A stretch of 64,000 nucleotides of DNA from Cyrtodaria siliqua (lineage: Eukaryota > Mollusca > Bivalvia > Adapedonta > Hiatellidae), in NCBI GenBank assembly GCA_037043455.1, contig JAWPHD010010953.1:24216-88215 (forward strand). Direction: 5' to 3'. The notes below the pieces were generated by a model. It did not search any database and had not been told where the DNA came from. It worked only from the letters and a program-made list of their open reading frames with translations. The position numbers and the translations under genes were made by a program. Below, one piece after another: positions 9,380 to 19,924 of the stretch (the stretch's first letter is position 1; each line of letters begins with the position of its first letter).

Positions 9380-10619
9380 CTTCTAAATTGATTTGCGCAT
9401 CTTGTATTATATATAGATAAATATTTAAAGGTTGATCTGCATCCGCTTTTTTATTTATTAGTATCGTTATGCCTTCACTGCCGTTTTCTATTTTTCTTCC
9501 ACTGCCGTATAATAAATTGTCATCACATGTTCTAAGGTCAAGCCACAAAGCATATGATTTTGTTAGATAGGTCTCAAGAGAAACATTGGTAAAGTTTAAG
9601 TCCCTCGCTACTATTTCTGTCTCTTTGTTTCTTTTTGATGTCAAGGCAAAATATTTGTTGATTTCATCCCAATGTTGATATGCCTTCATGCCCTGACTAT
9701 ACAACTGATTTGGTACTCCCTCTATTGTCATTTCAACTTTTTCAATTATTGGGTTGTAAAATGATTCCGTGTTTGTTCTTTCTGGGTCTTCAAACAGCAT
9801 TAGAATACCTTTCATGCTCTGTGCTGGTACATTAATGTTGATATTCCAAAGGGTTTCAGATTTGTTTGCTGTTATTTTTCTATGTCGCAAGATACGATCA
9901 TACATAAATACTATCTTACCATTGATTTGTTGTCTTATTTGTCTGGATAATTCAACATCACTAACCATATCAAATTCCAAGCAGATATTTTTTATTACAT
10001 AAGATGCATCAGCATCACTTCTTTTGATAACTTTGTTATAATCGTTAAACGTTAATTCATATTCTAACCTATCACCAAGCCCCGCTTGATAAAATGGCAT
10101 ATGACTTTCTAACATTTCAAAGTCCTATGGAATACAAAATCTATTTCCATAAGCTGCTGCTATAGCTTCATCTTCGGTGTCTGAGGAAGCATCTCCCGCA
10201 CCAATTCTATGTTTTAACATGTTTGCTTTACCAATACTTTGGTAAGCTATGTTTACTCGTTCGGTAGGGCTTTTCCATAAATCTACATAACAATGGTATA
10301 TATCACTGTCATCTATTGACATGACTTCATTGCCACTTATTCTTATTGTCATTTTTTTCACAATTGCTCTACCCAGATTCTGGTATAGAGTAGCGTTGGC
10401 GTCTGTTCTGCTTTTAAGTTCTATTTCAAAGGCAAGACGAGCAGTACGAGGAACTATCACATCATTAGTACTTAGATTGGGAAATCTCACAAGCAGTTGC
10501 TGGTTTTGGTCTATTGTTGATAGATTATTAGTTATTACTACACTTGTGCGGATGCCCTTGGCACCATGAGGTTCTCTTAGTTTTCTATGAGGGTTGAGTT
10601 TGTTTCCGTAAGCTGACAT
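9351..10619 (-). pseudogene. MCP: Major capsid protein with one in-frame stop
   Basis: This 422-codon frame matches the double jelly-roll major capsid protein of Polintons, which would build the icosahedral shell. The N-terminal part (from ATG 10617-10619) carries IVPRTARLAFEIELKSR and MTIRISGNEVMSIDDSDIYH. The C-terminal part carries FYQAGLGDRLEYELTFNDY and LWLDLRTCDDNLLYGSGR. TAG at 10125-10127 splits it, with the frame otherwise kept, so this is a nonsense change rather than an indel. It is divergent from the gene at 10667. Confidence 0.92.
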
Positions 10620-10666
10620 TGTTTTTATTTTTTAAATATATTTTTTAAAATTAAATAAAATAAACA
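10620..10666. promoter_or_regulatory. Divergent promoter gap, MCP and 10667 gene
   Basis: A 47-bp gap of almost pure A/T with the symmetrical core TTTAAATATATTTTTTAAAA, flanked by leaders reading AACA before the plus ATG and before the minus ATG. It is probably a bidirectional late promoter; inferred. Confidence 0.5.
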
Positions 10667-11983
10667 ATGGCTGAAGGAGGATTTGAATATGACAATCCTG
10701 CGTTCGATCCAGATGATTATGATGAATATTATGATGATTTACAAATGGTGCCTGATGAGCCGGTTCAAAGAAGTCTTCTTAATCAAAGCGATCATATTGC
10801 TGACCTTAGGGGAGAGCTGACAGAAGTCACACTTGAAATATACAAGAAAAATCTTGTAAAATCTTTTTATGATGAAATAGAAAAACGATATAAGATGGCA
10901 CCGGACAAAATGGATTATGACCAGTTTAAAGTATCAGATGATGGTAAAACATTATACTGGATTGTTGATGATAAAGAAATAAGAATAACTGCCAAGCAAG
11001 GTGGTGCAATATTCCTTTCCCTTGGTTCTTTGGCAAAGGAATTTGGCTCTGGGGGAACAAGGGCGGTAAGACAATTTTTTGAATTTGCCGGAGTATGACA
11101 GTAAAACAAAATTATCACAGAAAGCTCGACAAGCGTTGGAAAGCATAAGAAACGATTTACCAAACGTGGATGATGTTCCATTACAAGATTTTTCACATGT
11201 TATGGATAACACAGCACAGTCAATAGAAAGTGCTCTTTATGACTGGTATGTGGATGAGCGTCCTGATGCTGAAACACAAACAAATATAGACAAGCGTGAA
11301 ATGGATGGAATAGTAAAAGCGATGACAACTGTCAAGGAAGAACTCACCAATAACTTGGCAAAACTCACACAACTTGATAAAGACATAACAAAAGAAAAAC
11401 AAAAATTAGAACAGGTTAGCACCCCCGGGCAGGAGGATGAGTTTCAACAAAAGCGCATACGTGACAGAATAAAAAAGTTAGAAGATGAAAGAAGTGCACG
11501 ACTTGAAGCGGCGAGTGAAAAAAAGAAGCATTACGCAGTCAAATAAACAGGATAAAAGAAACTATAAATAAGGTGTTAAAAGAAGACACAACATTGGGTG
11601 AGAGAATAAAAACATTATTCAGAGAGCAAGGTATTACTATTGTTAGTATTTTGACTGCGTTTGGTATGATTATTGGGGTATTAGTTGAGGCCATTATTCC
11701 TACATCAAGTGCTGCTCCAACTCCAACTCCAAAACCTGATCCATCAAGTGTAAAAGACTGGATAAAAAAACAACTACTTAATCTTGGTAAACTTCTTGCC
11801 AACCTGGCTGGTAAAGCTGCTGCAGCACTTCCAGGAGTTATTGGTGCAATAGTATCATGGCTTTTATCTGCAACAGGTATTGTTATAAATTGGCTTGGTA
11901 ACAATCTATGGGCTTTGCTTGTGTTTGTTTCCGGGTTGTTGTATGTGGCAGCCAAAGAGTGGTTTAGTAAATCTCGTAGATAA
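10667..11983 (+). pseudogene. Large coiled-coil/membrane Polinton protein, two frame changes
   Basis: Three consecutive frames make up one conserved gene of animal Polintons. The first (10667-11098) has an acidic, Tyr-rich start (MAEGGFEYDNPAFDPDD) and a globular part. The second (to 11546) is helical and charged with a likely coiled coil (KEELTNNLAKLTQLDKDI). The third (11573-11983) has hydrophobic segments GITIVSILTAFGMIIGVLVE and AALPGVIGAIVSWLL, a Pro-rich linker and a C-terminal LWALLVFVSGLLYVAA. The frame changes lie in a T6 run near 11078-11083 and an A7 run near 11518-11524. Function is unknown to me; a virion or membrane-acting protein is suggested by composition. Confidence 0.8.
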
Positions 11984-13235
11984 GTAATGCAGCAAGACCT
12001 ATTACTATAGTACCAACAATTATAGTTGTTTTGTTATATTCGTGTTCAATCGCTATTTTTTGTATTTCTGGTGGGTTATGTTCCACAGTTTTATGTATTG
12101 ATTTATCAAAGTCAGAATGTTCCGGTAAGAATTTCTTTGTTGTGGTGCCTTGAAAAGGTTGAATACTTTTTGGTGGCACTGGTTTTACATTTACATCATT
12201 ATTCAATCCTAATGCTTGTGCATCGGTTGCTATTACAATTTCATTATTGTAGTCTTGTATTATTCCGATTCTTAATTCCATGTCACTCGGAGACATGTAC
12301 AATCCACTTCCATAGACAAAATTTACTTAACTTCTTGCATATTTTAAGGTGTTTTCATATCTTGAAATTTGACTGGGCAAGTCGATGGGGCTATTTATTG
12401 CGTCCTCTACATTTGCTAGAAATTGTTTTTGAGCATCAATTGCCGTTCCAGTTCCAAGTATATCTATTCTTGTTTGTGATTGTGAGCCAAGAATTGCCCA
12501 GCAGTATGTTCTTATGCTGTCATTGATTCTTTCTACTCCAGCTCTTGTAAATCCAGATGAACTATCTAGTTTAAAAGTAGACCAGCTGTTGTCAGCCTCA
12601 GATCCTTGTGCAATGTAATCAATGTGATATGTTTTATCACTCTCATAAACTGTAAAACTCATCGTTTTGTTGTCGTATACAGTATTTACCAAAGGAGGAT
12701 AACCAATATTTGTCCAGTAATTATAAATTGTTCCTAGACCATCATTATAGCTTTGTTTCTGTCTCCAGTCTGAATTTAAGTCAACGTTAAACTCCTTGCA
12801 TATTCTCTCGTATGCGTTTCGGTTATATGTGTTATTAAACGCATTCCAATTTGAGTCTTGCGGCATTGCTACACTCATCTCAAATAATATTCTTCTGACT
12901 TGGTAATAGACATGAAATCGAAATAATGAACCAACAAGGGCATCAGCTTTTAGATGGTTGTTGAAATCAATGCCACATCCAGTTGTCGCACACCAAATAG
13001 CAAAATTCAACTGATTCTGCCAAAATAACATCCAATCTGTTCCCCAGCTTTGGACTATAGCATCTGATTTAACGTATGGGAGTTTGTATTTTTCAAAGAC
13101 ATTGGGAAATGATGCTTTAAAGCCTTTACCGTTTGATATAATGACTATGTTTTGATTTATTATATCTATCACTTTCTTGCTGAAAGTATTTGAATAGTGA
13201 GCATCTGGGTTATATTTGAATTCTTTAGAAATCAT
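11964..13235 (-). pseudogene. Large conserved Polinton protein with one in-frame stop
   Basis: The frame has 423 codons. The N-terminal 302 residues include SWGTDWMLFWQNQLNFAIWC, RFHVYYQVRRILFEM and NDSIRTYCWAILGSQSQTR. After TAA at 12327-12329 the same frame continues into YMSPSDMELRIG and VIATDAQALGL, a low-complexity linker and a terminal membrane segment (TIIVGTIVIGLAALLIY). I recognise this layout from other animal Polintons; its activity is not known to me. Its 3' end overlaps that of the 10667 gene by 20 bases (convergent), and it diverges from the minor capsid gene across 35 bases. Confidence 0.82.
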
Positions 13236-13270
13236 TTTTATTTGTATTTTATATATATATTAAAAACAAA
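13236..13270. promoter_or_regulatory. Divergent promoter gap, 11964 gene and mCP
   Basis: A 35-bp A/T-only style gap with TTTTATATATATATTAAAAA and the leader AAACAAA before the plus ATG. Inferred bidirectional promoter. Confidence 0.45.
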
Positions 13271-13915
13271 ATGTTTCATACAATTTCAAACATAGACAAT
13301 TCTATTAATTTACAACAGTATATCGATAATAGAAATGGAACTAAGCGCGTTGGATTACAAAGTTTTACATACATTATCGGTTGGTTTAATATTAATCATG
13401 AAGTCATAAAGGCAAAAAAAACAGATAAAACGTATCATGTGCCAGGTGGACTCTATAACTTTCAAGACTTGGTAGAAGAGTTTAGCAATTTAAATAAAAA
13501 TATTACCCTAACCATTTTTGCGCAAAGTGCTACAGCCATTTTAGATACGCCAATAGAGACACGAATGTCAAGCGGTCTTTCAAGAATGCTTTGATTCGAG
13601 TACAGGAAATGGTTAAAAGGTATTAATTCTGGAAATCACCCAATTGATTTAGCTCCTTATAAACAGCTATATGTTCATCTGAAACAAGTTAATACAAGTA
13701 GTAATTATTTCAATGGCGCACCAAGCACTATTATAGGGGTTGTACCTGTAGTAAATAAGCAGTTTGGAGATATTGTATATACACATTTTTATCCTGAATA
13801 TCACTGTCCTACGAATGATGCAATTACTGAATTGAAAATAGAAGTCAGAGATGAGTATGGCAACAAGATAGATAATCACGGTTTGCCTATGAGTTGTGTT
13901 TTAGAAATTATTTAA
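13271..13915 (+). pseudogene. mCP: Minor capsid (penton) protein with one in-frame stop
   Basis: The frame of about 214 codons fits the single jelly-roll minor capsid protein of Polintons, which would form the capsid vertices. Seen motifs include RVGLQSFTYIIGWFNI and YHVPGGLYNFQDLVEEF before the break, and HPIDLAPYKQLYVHL, GAPSTIIGVVP and DNHGLPMSC after it. TGA at 13592-13594 interrupts an otherwise continuous frame. It is the first of three plus-strand genes ending the element. Confidence 0.88.
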
Positions 13916-13941
13916 AAAATATATTTTTATAAAAAAAAACA
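13916..13941 (+). promoter_or_regulatory. AT-rich leader before 13942 gene
   Basis: AAAATATATTTTTATAAA followed by an A-run ending AACA directly before the ATG. It matches the leaders of the 10667 and 13271 genes, suggesting a shared late-type promoter. Confidence 0.45.
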
Positions 13942-14439
13942 ATGAGTATATTTGGACCAACAAGACCTAAACAAACAGAAGACTTAGAGGCTTTGATAAA
14001 TATTGTTCAAGATTTTCATAGGCGAGTTTTGCCTTTTGTTGACCAGTTTAATCATTTGAGAGATAGAGTTGATAATCTTAAATATGGGATTATAACAATA
14101 TTTGCGGAGGCTAAGGGTCCGCTTGTGTTGAATAGAATACTCTCATTTGGTAACGGTGGAGCAGAAACAAATGTGGGGCATGTAATGACACGCCGTGGAC
14201 GGATTATGGGAATAGGTTTAGCATGTGAACGATTAGTTGGTGACGTATCTGTAATAGTTTCTGCCAATGGTGTTGAACAACCAAATTATGGCATTACGCT
14301 TCACATCATCCCACGCAATCATGATAACTTTGATAAACCTTTAGAGATTGGTGCTGGTTCTGTTGTTAACTTTGTATGCAAGATTGCCAACGCTACCGCT
14401 GTAAATACGGTGGCATCATTATTAATTGAATTAATTTAA
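13942..14439 (+). CDS. Probable structural protein with coiled-coil stalk, 165 aa
   Basis: Intact frame. The N-terminal residues 10-50 (ending HLRDRVDNLKYGI) are helical with heptad-like spacing. The rest is beta-rich and glycine-containing (GGAETNVGHVMTRRGRIMGI and NAVNTVASLL-like C-terminus). This resembles a trimeric coiled-coil stalk plus small head and is conserved in some Polintons. A fibre-like role is inference only. Confidence 0.65.
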   Translation: MSIFGPTRPKQTEDLEALINIVQDFHRRVLPFVDQFNHLRDRVDNLKYGIITIFAEAKGPLVLNRILSFGNGGAETNVGHVMTRRGRIMGIGLACERLVGDVSVIVSANGVEQPNYGITLHIIPRNHDNFDKPLEIGAGSVVNFVCKIANATAVNTVASLLIELI

Positions 14440-14462
14440 TTTTTTATTAATAAATAAAAAAA

Positions 14463-15110
14463 ATGAAGCAACCGACAGCACCAAGTATATATCCTGAGTT
14501 GCTAGTGGAAGACGGACACAATTATAGATTACAAAAGATTTCAGAAATTGAAAAAAAGTAAATTACAGAACGAGATATACGTCAGTCACTTTATAAAAAA
14601 TATAAACGTGGTATTAATATTACTGATGGAATTGACACTACCTTAATATATGCAGGTGTTTTTATGGCTGGGATTGGATTTGTTGTTCCAGTTTTGTTAC
14701 CTTTAGAAATAGCAGCAATAGTATGTGGAGCTACAGGTGTTTGTATTAATTTTATCAGACGCAAGCTTAATGCAAAAGCTCAAAAACATCATGAAATAAA
14801 AACTTTGGCGGAGGCTAAGTTAAATAGTATAAAGCAGTTAATATCAAAAGCGTTGAGTGATGCACAAATATCTGAGCAAGAGTTTAAGTTGATGTTAGAT
14901 GAACTGGAAAGATACTATAATTTGAAACAAGATATCAAACAAAAGAAACTTGAAATTAGTGAAGTTCAAAAAAAAAGAACTAGTGGAGCAGGGAAGAAAG
15001 GAAGCAATGGCAACCTTACAAAAAAGTCTAAAAAGTGTGTCATAAATTGTTTTAGTAGTGTGTATGAGTACGATCCACCACCTTTGTATTCAAGGTCGGA
15101 AAATTGTTAA
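14463..15110 (+). pseudogene. Conserved Polinton membrane/coiled-coil protein, one in-frame stop
   Basis: The frame starts MKQPTAPSIYPELLVEDGHN, as in other animal Polintons, and runs to 15110. TAA at 14559-14561 interrupts it. Downstream lie two hydrophobic stretches (VFMAGIGFVVPVLLPLEIA and AAIVCGATGVCINF) and a long Lys/Glu-rich helical region (SDAQISEQEFKLMLDELERY). The last 40 residues are basic and unlike the remembered family, perhaps from a late frame change. An internal ATG at 14664 follows the stop and could allow a 148-residue product. Confidence 0.75.
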
Positions 15111-15191
15111 TCTGAGTAAAATTTTAATAACAAATCGACAAATTTGTTTTGTATTAAAATAAACATTTTATATTTTCGGGGGTGTAATTTT

Positions 15192-15838
15192 GAGGTTTTA
15201 ATGCATTTAAACCGTTAGATAGTGTTTGCTTATCTATTTCACATGCTTCAAACAGGTGTATTAATTTTTCTATAATCTCTTCAGTCTTAATTATTTCTTT
15301 TTGATATATTTATATATTTTTTTTTATTTAATATAAAAAAATATATCAAAAAGAAACAATGGAAATCAATGTTTGCAAATTTCTTTTGGATTACACAATC
15401 CGTGTAAAAATAAGACTACAAAAGATTCTAATTATTGCAGTTTGCATAAGTATAGATTAAAAACAAGTCATGTATTGCCGTGCTCAATATGTAAAAAAGG
15501 CACAAAAGCAAAAAATAAAATTTCTGCTGATTGTGGTGGAGTTTCAGTCAGAATAATGGCAAGTTATTGGAAATTTAAAGATTATAATGCTGAGTGCTTA
15601 AAATTTAGACGTATTGATGTTTAACCATATAAAAAAAATATGTTGTAATTTTGATAACTATTAAAAAATTTAAACTTGCAATCTTCACTACCACTATTCT
15701 AAAAAAGTTTTAATAAATCAAGTTAATCACCATTTCATGGTGATTTATTATATATGTATTTTGGGGCGTTTCTGTTGTTATTTGAGGCGAAACAGAGTGA
15801 GACGAAAATTACAACAGGAACCCCAAAATACATTTATA
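15192..15838. repeat. Polinton terminal inverted repeat, right
   Basis: Reverse complement of 743-1394. Differences include a 4-base deletion in the small gene and scattered substitutions, so the two ends have diverged slightly since insertion. Confidence 0.9.
15359..15624 (+). pseudogene. TIR-encoded small cysteine-rich protein, damaged copy
   Basis: Second copy of the gene at 958-1227. After the ATG at 15359 the codons for MEINVCKFL are kept, then four A residues present in the left copy are missing and the frame changes. The rest of the protein is open from 15373 (start MQISFGLHNPCK) to 15624, so a slightly shorter product could still arise from the ATG at 15373. One further change replaces Trp by Cys near the C-terminus. 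Confidence 0.75.
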
Positions 15839-15844
15839 TAAAGC
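15839..15844. repeat. Target site duplication, right
   Basis: TAAAGC, identical to 737-742, directly outside the right TIR. Confidence 0.8.
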
Positions 15845-15960
15845 CAACAGTTCGGATACCATAGCAGCATTCCTCGATCGTCATCTCTCAATTTCAAATG
15901 ATGACGTACATACTAAGATCTATGATTGGTTTTCTCGTTTGGCTGTAACTGATGGTGGTT
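15845..15960 (+). pseudogene. Penelope-like RT remnant, right part (Polinton target)
   Basis: This continues the frame cut at 742, with AAFLDRHLSISNDD and TKIYDWFS matching the FLDLDLSI and SKIYDKRDDF motifs of the copy at 55472-56398. Similarity fades near 15960 and returns near 16825, beyond a SINE. Confidence 0.7.
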
Positions 15961-16478
15961 GTTCAGTACAAGTCTTGATACATACTTACGTGTTTCAACT
16001 GATGTATATTTACAACAACGTTTAAGTGCATCGTTTGCTACTTTCCTTGGTGTGGATTGTATTGTTAGCTATATCCTTTAGATGGGATGTAGTTTTGCTT
16101 ACATTGTCTTGTAAATAGCTGCGAGGTTGTGTACACATATAAAATCGATTTAAGCTAATCAGTAGGTCATACTGTCTACTGACCCTTCCAAGTCGGTAAC
16201 CCTGTCTTCACCACTCTTTGTGTTGCGTATTTTCCGTTTTATTGTATATTTACTTTACTCTTAATTTGTGATGCAGTGCGATCTCGTGTTTTGAAATTAA
16301 TACCATTTTTTTAATTTTGTGGTTGGAGTTTTACAAAAATGAATATGAGATTTTAGGAGTTGACTATATCTTTATAGTGTTTAAACACTTCCGTTTTACT
16401 TCAAATTTAGATCACTATCTCACTAAATAGGAAATATAAATTGCAAAATGAGTGTTTACACAAGCATATTTTGACGTC
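15960..16478. other. No gene recognised
   Basis: AT-rich sequence with no coding frame or repeat that I can name. It separates two parts of what is probably one RT fossil. Confidence 0.4.
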
Positions 16479-16738
16479 CGTGATTTAGTGGTTAGAGTCT
16501 CTGACTTGAAATCACTTGCCCTCATCGCTGAAGGTTTGATCTCTCAGGGTCCTAGGAATAATTGTGTGAGGCGGCTATCCAGCTGGCTTGCGGGACGTCG
16601 GTGATTCTACCCAGGTGCCCGCCTGTGCACAAAAATTGACCGAAGGGGCAACTGGGATATTCCTCCACCAGTGGAAGCTGGAAAGTCGCCATATGACCTT
16701 AGCTGTTGGTGTGACTATAAAATCCAATTCAGTTCAAC
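16479..16738 (+). mobile_element. tRNA-derived SINE
   Basis: It starts with a tRNA-like A box (GTGATTTAGTGGTTAGAG) and a weak B box (GGTTTGATCTC). A conserved central domain follows (TATCCAGCTGGCTTGCGG, GTCGGTGATTCTACCCAGGT, CTCCACCAGTGGAAGCTGG, GTCGCCATATGACC), and it ends GGTGTGACTATAAAATCCAA. This layout is typical of molluscan SINEs. It lies inside the RT fossil, so it inserted later. No poly-A tail is obvious. Confidence 0.85.
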
Positions 16739-16824
16739 ATAAACATATTTAAATAAGCACAATTATGCTAGTTACGCTAATGTAATGAAAACAATCACGC
16801 ATCACGTCAATTATGGATTGATTT

Positions 16825-17340
16825 CCTATTCAACTTGAATTAGATGGGATGCTCCCCGAGCTACGTCTTATGTTTATCAAATTCGTTTTTCTACAAATTG
16901 TACTCGTATTGAGGATTTTAATATTCGTAATATGTGTATAGCTAAGAAGCTATTCCAGCAGGTCTACCGTTACCATAAACTTCGGAAAACCTTTGAAAAA
17001 AACATTATCGTAGCCCTGATATACTTGTAAAATATGAAAGTAATTTAAACATATTTCGCGACAAAAACTATCACAACCTAAATGTTATGGTGATGTGATT
17101 TACAAAATTTTTATGGTATGTGGTCATAATCATTTTCATACAATGTGTATTAAACTTTGTTAAAATGTTTATCAAAAGCGGACCCCATGTTGACATCTAC
17201 ATAAATCCTCAAAGGATGCTAGCGTTTGATGGTTGTCTTAAATCGTGTCTTATCGCAATCTTAATCGTTTGTTCTCTTGTTGCTCTCGTGGCTTCTGCCA
17301 AGTCATTGAGTACTTGCATTGTGGCTGTCTAAGCTTTTGT
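16825..17340 (+). pseudogene. Penelope-like RT, C-terminal part
   Basis: The plus strand encodes APRATSYVYQIRFSTNC, IEDFNIRNMCIAKKL and YRYHKLRKTF, matching the C-terminal RT region of the copy at 55472-56398. Later pieces (YGDVIYK, GHNHFHTM) come after frame changes and stops. It is probably the same copy as 645-742 and 15845-15960. Confidence 0.75.
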
Positions 17341-17565
17341 TTTTATATTCATTATATATTTATATATATACTTATCTTGCCTCTAAATGTTGCCTTTCTT
17401 TGTTAGAGAATATAACCTGGTGGAGATATCTTTATTTATACTCTCCCGTTTTATTGGGATGACAAGAGGGTAAGGTTTCTCTTTTCATACTCTTGTTCTA
17501 CTCCCAGGGCCTTTTTTACCACTGATTAGGGCTCGACATTAGTAAACATGGCAATTGCTAACCAT
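17340..17565 (+). repeat. Penelope-like element 3' tail
   Basis: It contains the GAGATATCTTTATTTATACT and TTTTATTGGGATGACA blocks found, in reverse complement, downstream of the RT frames at 48500 and 55200. This is the natural continuation of the RT remnant before it. Confidence 0.65.
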
Positions 17566-19480
17566 ATTTTTTTCTCGTTTATTCAGCATCTGGTTTCAGT
17601 TGGGGGCGATGAATACAAGGTAACACCTCTCGTCAATTTATAATCGTGTCCAACTTTAGTGGCCAACGAGCCAAAGTGTCCTTTTTTGGTATATCAGAGT
17701 ACATTAGCTTTTAAATGAAGCTCAACAAAGTTATTAAGCAATTCAAATGCTTTGTCTTGTCAAATATGTTGTCTCTTATTTTCCTCCTGCCTCGATTTAA
17801 TCATATATTTGGTTATATAAGACCACTAGTTTACCAGCAATATACAGGCACTATAAATGAAACCATTGCTTTCGGCATTTCTCCGGAAACTTCCATGACA
17901 GTCTAACGGTCGAGAACAACACATACACATTTATTCATTGCGAAGTCTAAAAAGGACCAAAAAGTTTATAAGTTTAATAAACATTTCGAATTAACCGGCG
18001 AAAATATTATAATATATAATTTAAAAGTAATGATTAAGGATTTATTCATTTCGATCTTTGGAGATCGGTGAGCCCAATATTTATTTACGAATATCGGTGG
18101 TACACTCGACTACTTGTGTTTTCTTACGTTAATTTCAAATAGATGGTTCCACTACTCCAGCCTTTAATGCTTCTGAGTATTGCTTAATCACACTTAGATG
18201 TTGCCTGCTTTTTAACTTACTGTTTTGACTGTTACCTGTGATACTCAGGCTTCATAACCCCTGCTCTCAACTAAATTCCCTTATGTTTATATTTCGGCCA
18301 TTGTCTTCTCGTTTAGGGCAAATCATTTTGTTAGAAACTGGCAAGTATTTGATTGATACTCTACAGACTGGTTTAAACATATTTGTATATTTTATTTTAT
18401 TTCACAACGAGTATTACTGACTTTTTCCTAAAATCGATACAAATGTAGTTCTTTAATTGTATATATAAATATATTTTCAAAGATTAACATATATTTTCAA
18501 AGATATATTTTTAAATATATTTTCAAACATTTACATAATTCTTAAGCGAATTACGTCAAGTTTTGATAAAAACTGAAATGAAATCCTTTCATTTGCTAGT
18601 GTTTTTTGCTTCCAATTTGCATATACGCAGTTTTTATTGAGCTATAATGAATAACGTAACTCTCAGATATCTAACAAGGCTGTTTGAGAGAACGAAGGTG
18701 TCCCGACATAGATTCCCTCTCCAACAAACAAAATACACACACAATGGTCTTCCATGAACCTTTACAAATCCGATTAGAGACCTTCATCGGATCGGTTTGA
18801 AAATGCTCAAAGTGACATCAATCTGGAAAATCTAGTCGCTGTCCAAATTATATCAGATGTGGTGATATTATGTGTGCTGTTGCATTGCAATCTACACACA
18901 ATTATATGCGTATGTACGCACGTAGTCTTTTTCATAAAGCAATTAAAGTAAAAAAGGAAAACAATGTCTAAATTATTTGCAGAATGGGGTTACGAACATA
19001 GAGATTTCTTTATATCCCCACTTCTTTGAAGCGGGGTGTTAATAACTACAATGGTTCTCGACAAAAATAATATTTTACGATATTCCTTGTCACCTCTAAA
19101 TTAAAAAATGGGACCCCGTGGGTGAGAATATATTTCATGTCGGGGTAATTTCAGCAAAGTTTGCTTTCTTTTAATTATAACAATCATTTCTGGAAAAAAA
19201 GTAAAGTGGTATACAATGGTTCTTGAGGAAAACATGTTTTTACAGTTTTCCCAATACATCTGTATGCAGATATGTGACGAGACCCTGTATTTTTTTACGC
19301 CAGAAAAGCATGCAGTATAATGATCATCTGAACGCTATTGTCAAAATATTTCCAAAGGTTACTGAAAAGAATGTGTTTCAAGGTTGTTTCACCCTATAAA
19401 TGTTTATTCAGACTGTAGCCCCTGACTGAAGCATTTTTTACTCGGTAACTTAATAGCCTAAGATATAGAAATGATATTTT
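17565..19480. other. No gene recognised
   Basis: About 1.9 kb of AT-rich DNA. Short ORFs occur at chance level. Near 18465-18530 there is a small cluster of TATATTTTCAAAGAT variants. Nothing else could be identified. Confidence 0.4.
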
Positions 19481-19481
19481 C

Positions 19482-19745
19482 TTACAAAAAACTATCAACA
19501 TATATCCAATGTTTCTTTATAAGAAGACGTTGTAAAAGTTGTCCTATTCCTCTATCATATGTCAACTTGAAAACGCATGGCCTCTCACCAAACAGAGTGT
19601 AGTCAGAACATGTTTGTAACCCCGGATACCTCATTTGAAGAAACTCCACATTACCTTTCATCAACAGACGCAATAAAACTGTCTCCTGCTTTTCTCTATG
19701 TAGTTGTTGCTTACAAATGATCGCCTTTTCAGTATTTATTGACAT
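19482..19745 (-). CDS. Unrecognised 87-codon frame, doubtful
   Basis: This frame reads MSINTEKAIICKQQLHREKQ at its start and has ordinary amino acid composition. No family is recognised and no splice site or neighbour supports it. It may be a chance frame or an exon fragment. Confidence 0.2.
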   Translation of the reverse strand: MSINTEKAIICKQQLHREKQETVLLRLLMKGNVEFLQMRYPGLQTCSDYTLFGERPCVFKLTYDRGIGQLLQRLLIKKHWIYVDSFL

Positions 19746-19796
19746 TCACATTGTTTAGTGCTGTGTAAAAAGTCGCTCCGACTACAAATCATTAGT

Positions 19797-19910
19797 GTTA
19801 TTATTTACTGGTCCTTTCGGACCATCAAGCCCATTCTTTGTGGCTTTAAAGAAGAATACCGATCAAGGCAGTGCTAGAGGCGTGAGAGGTGTTGCAGCTT
19901 ATATTACCTC
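19797..19910 (+). repeat. Dispersed repeat A, fragment
   Basis: It begins ACTGGTCCTTTCGGA and contains AAGAATACCG and GGCGTGAGAGGTGTTGC. Similar blocks stand at 23785, 27058, 51905 and 61366; the last two lie within a larger duplicated repeat. Confidence 0.65.
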
Positions 19911-19924
19911 TCGTGAAAATCATG

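Larger units (their letters stand above)
743..15838. mobile_element. Polinton/Maverick element, about 15.1 kb
   Basis: The element has TIRs of about 650 bp, a 6-bp target duplication and the diagnostic gene set: protein-primed family B polymerase, retroviral-type integrase, FtsK/HerA-type packaging ATPase, and major and minor jelly-roll capsid proteins. Length is at the lower end of the usual 15-20 kb. Genes sit in divergent pairs with 35-65 bp AT-rich gaps. Many genes carry stops or frame changes, so this copy is probably not autonomous. Single-base frame changes mostly fall in A or T runs and some could be assembly errors; the substitution-type stops are harder to explain that way. Confidence 0.95.

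Noticed and set aside
11539..11955. Minus-strand 138-residue frame opposite the 10667 gene
   Set aside because: The plus strand carries the conserved Polinton C-terminal membrane segments; the minus frame has no recognisable features.
5489..14561. Stop-codon reassignment or programmed readthrough in the Polinton genes
   Set aside because: All three stop codons occur at unrelated positions, other genes use the same stops normally, and two genes are also broken by homopolymer frame changes. Simple decay explains this better.
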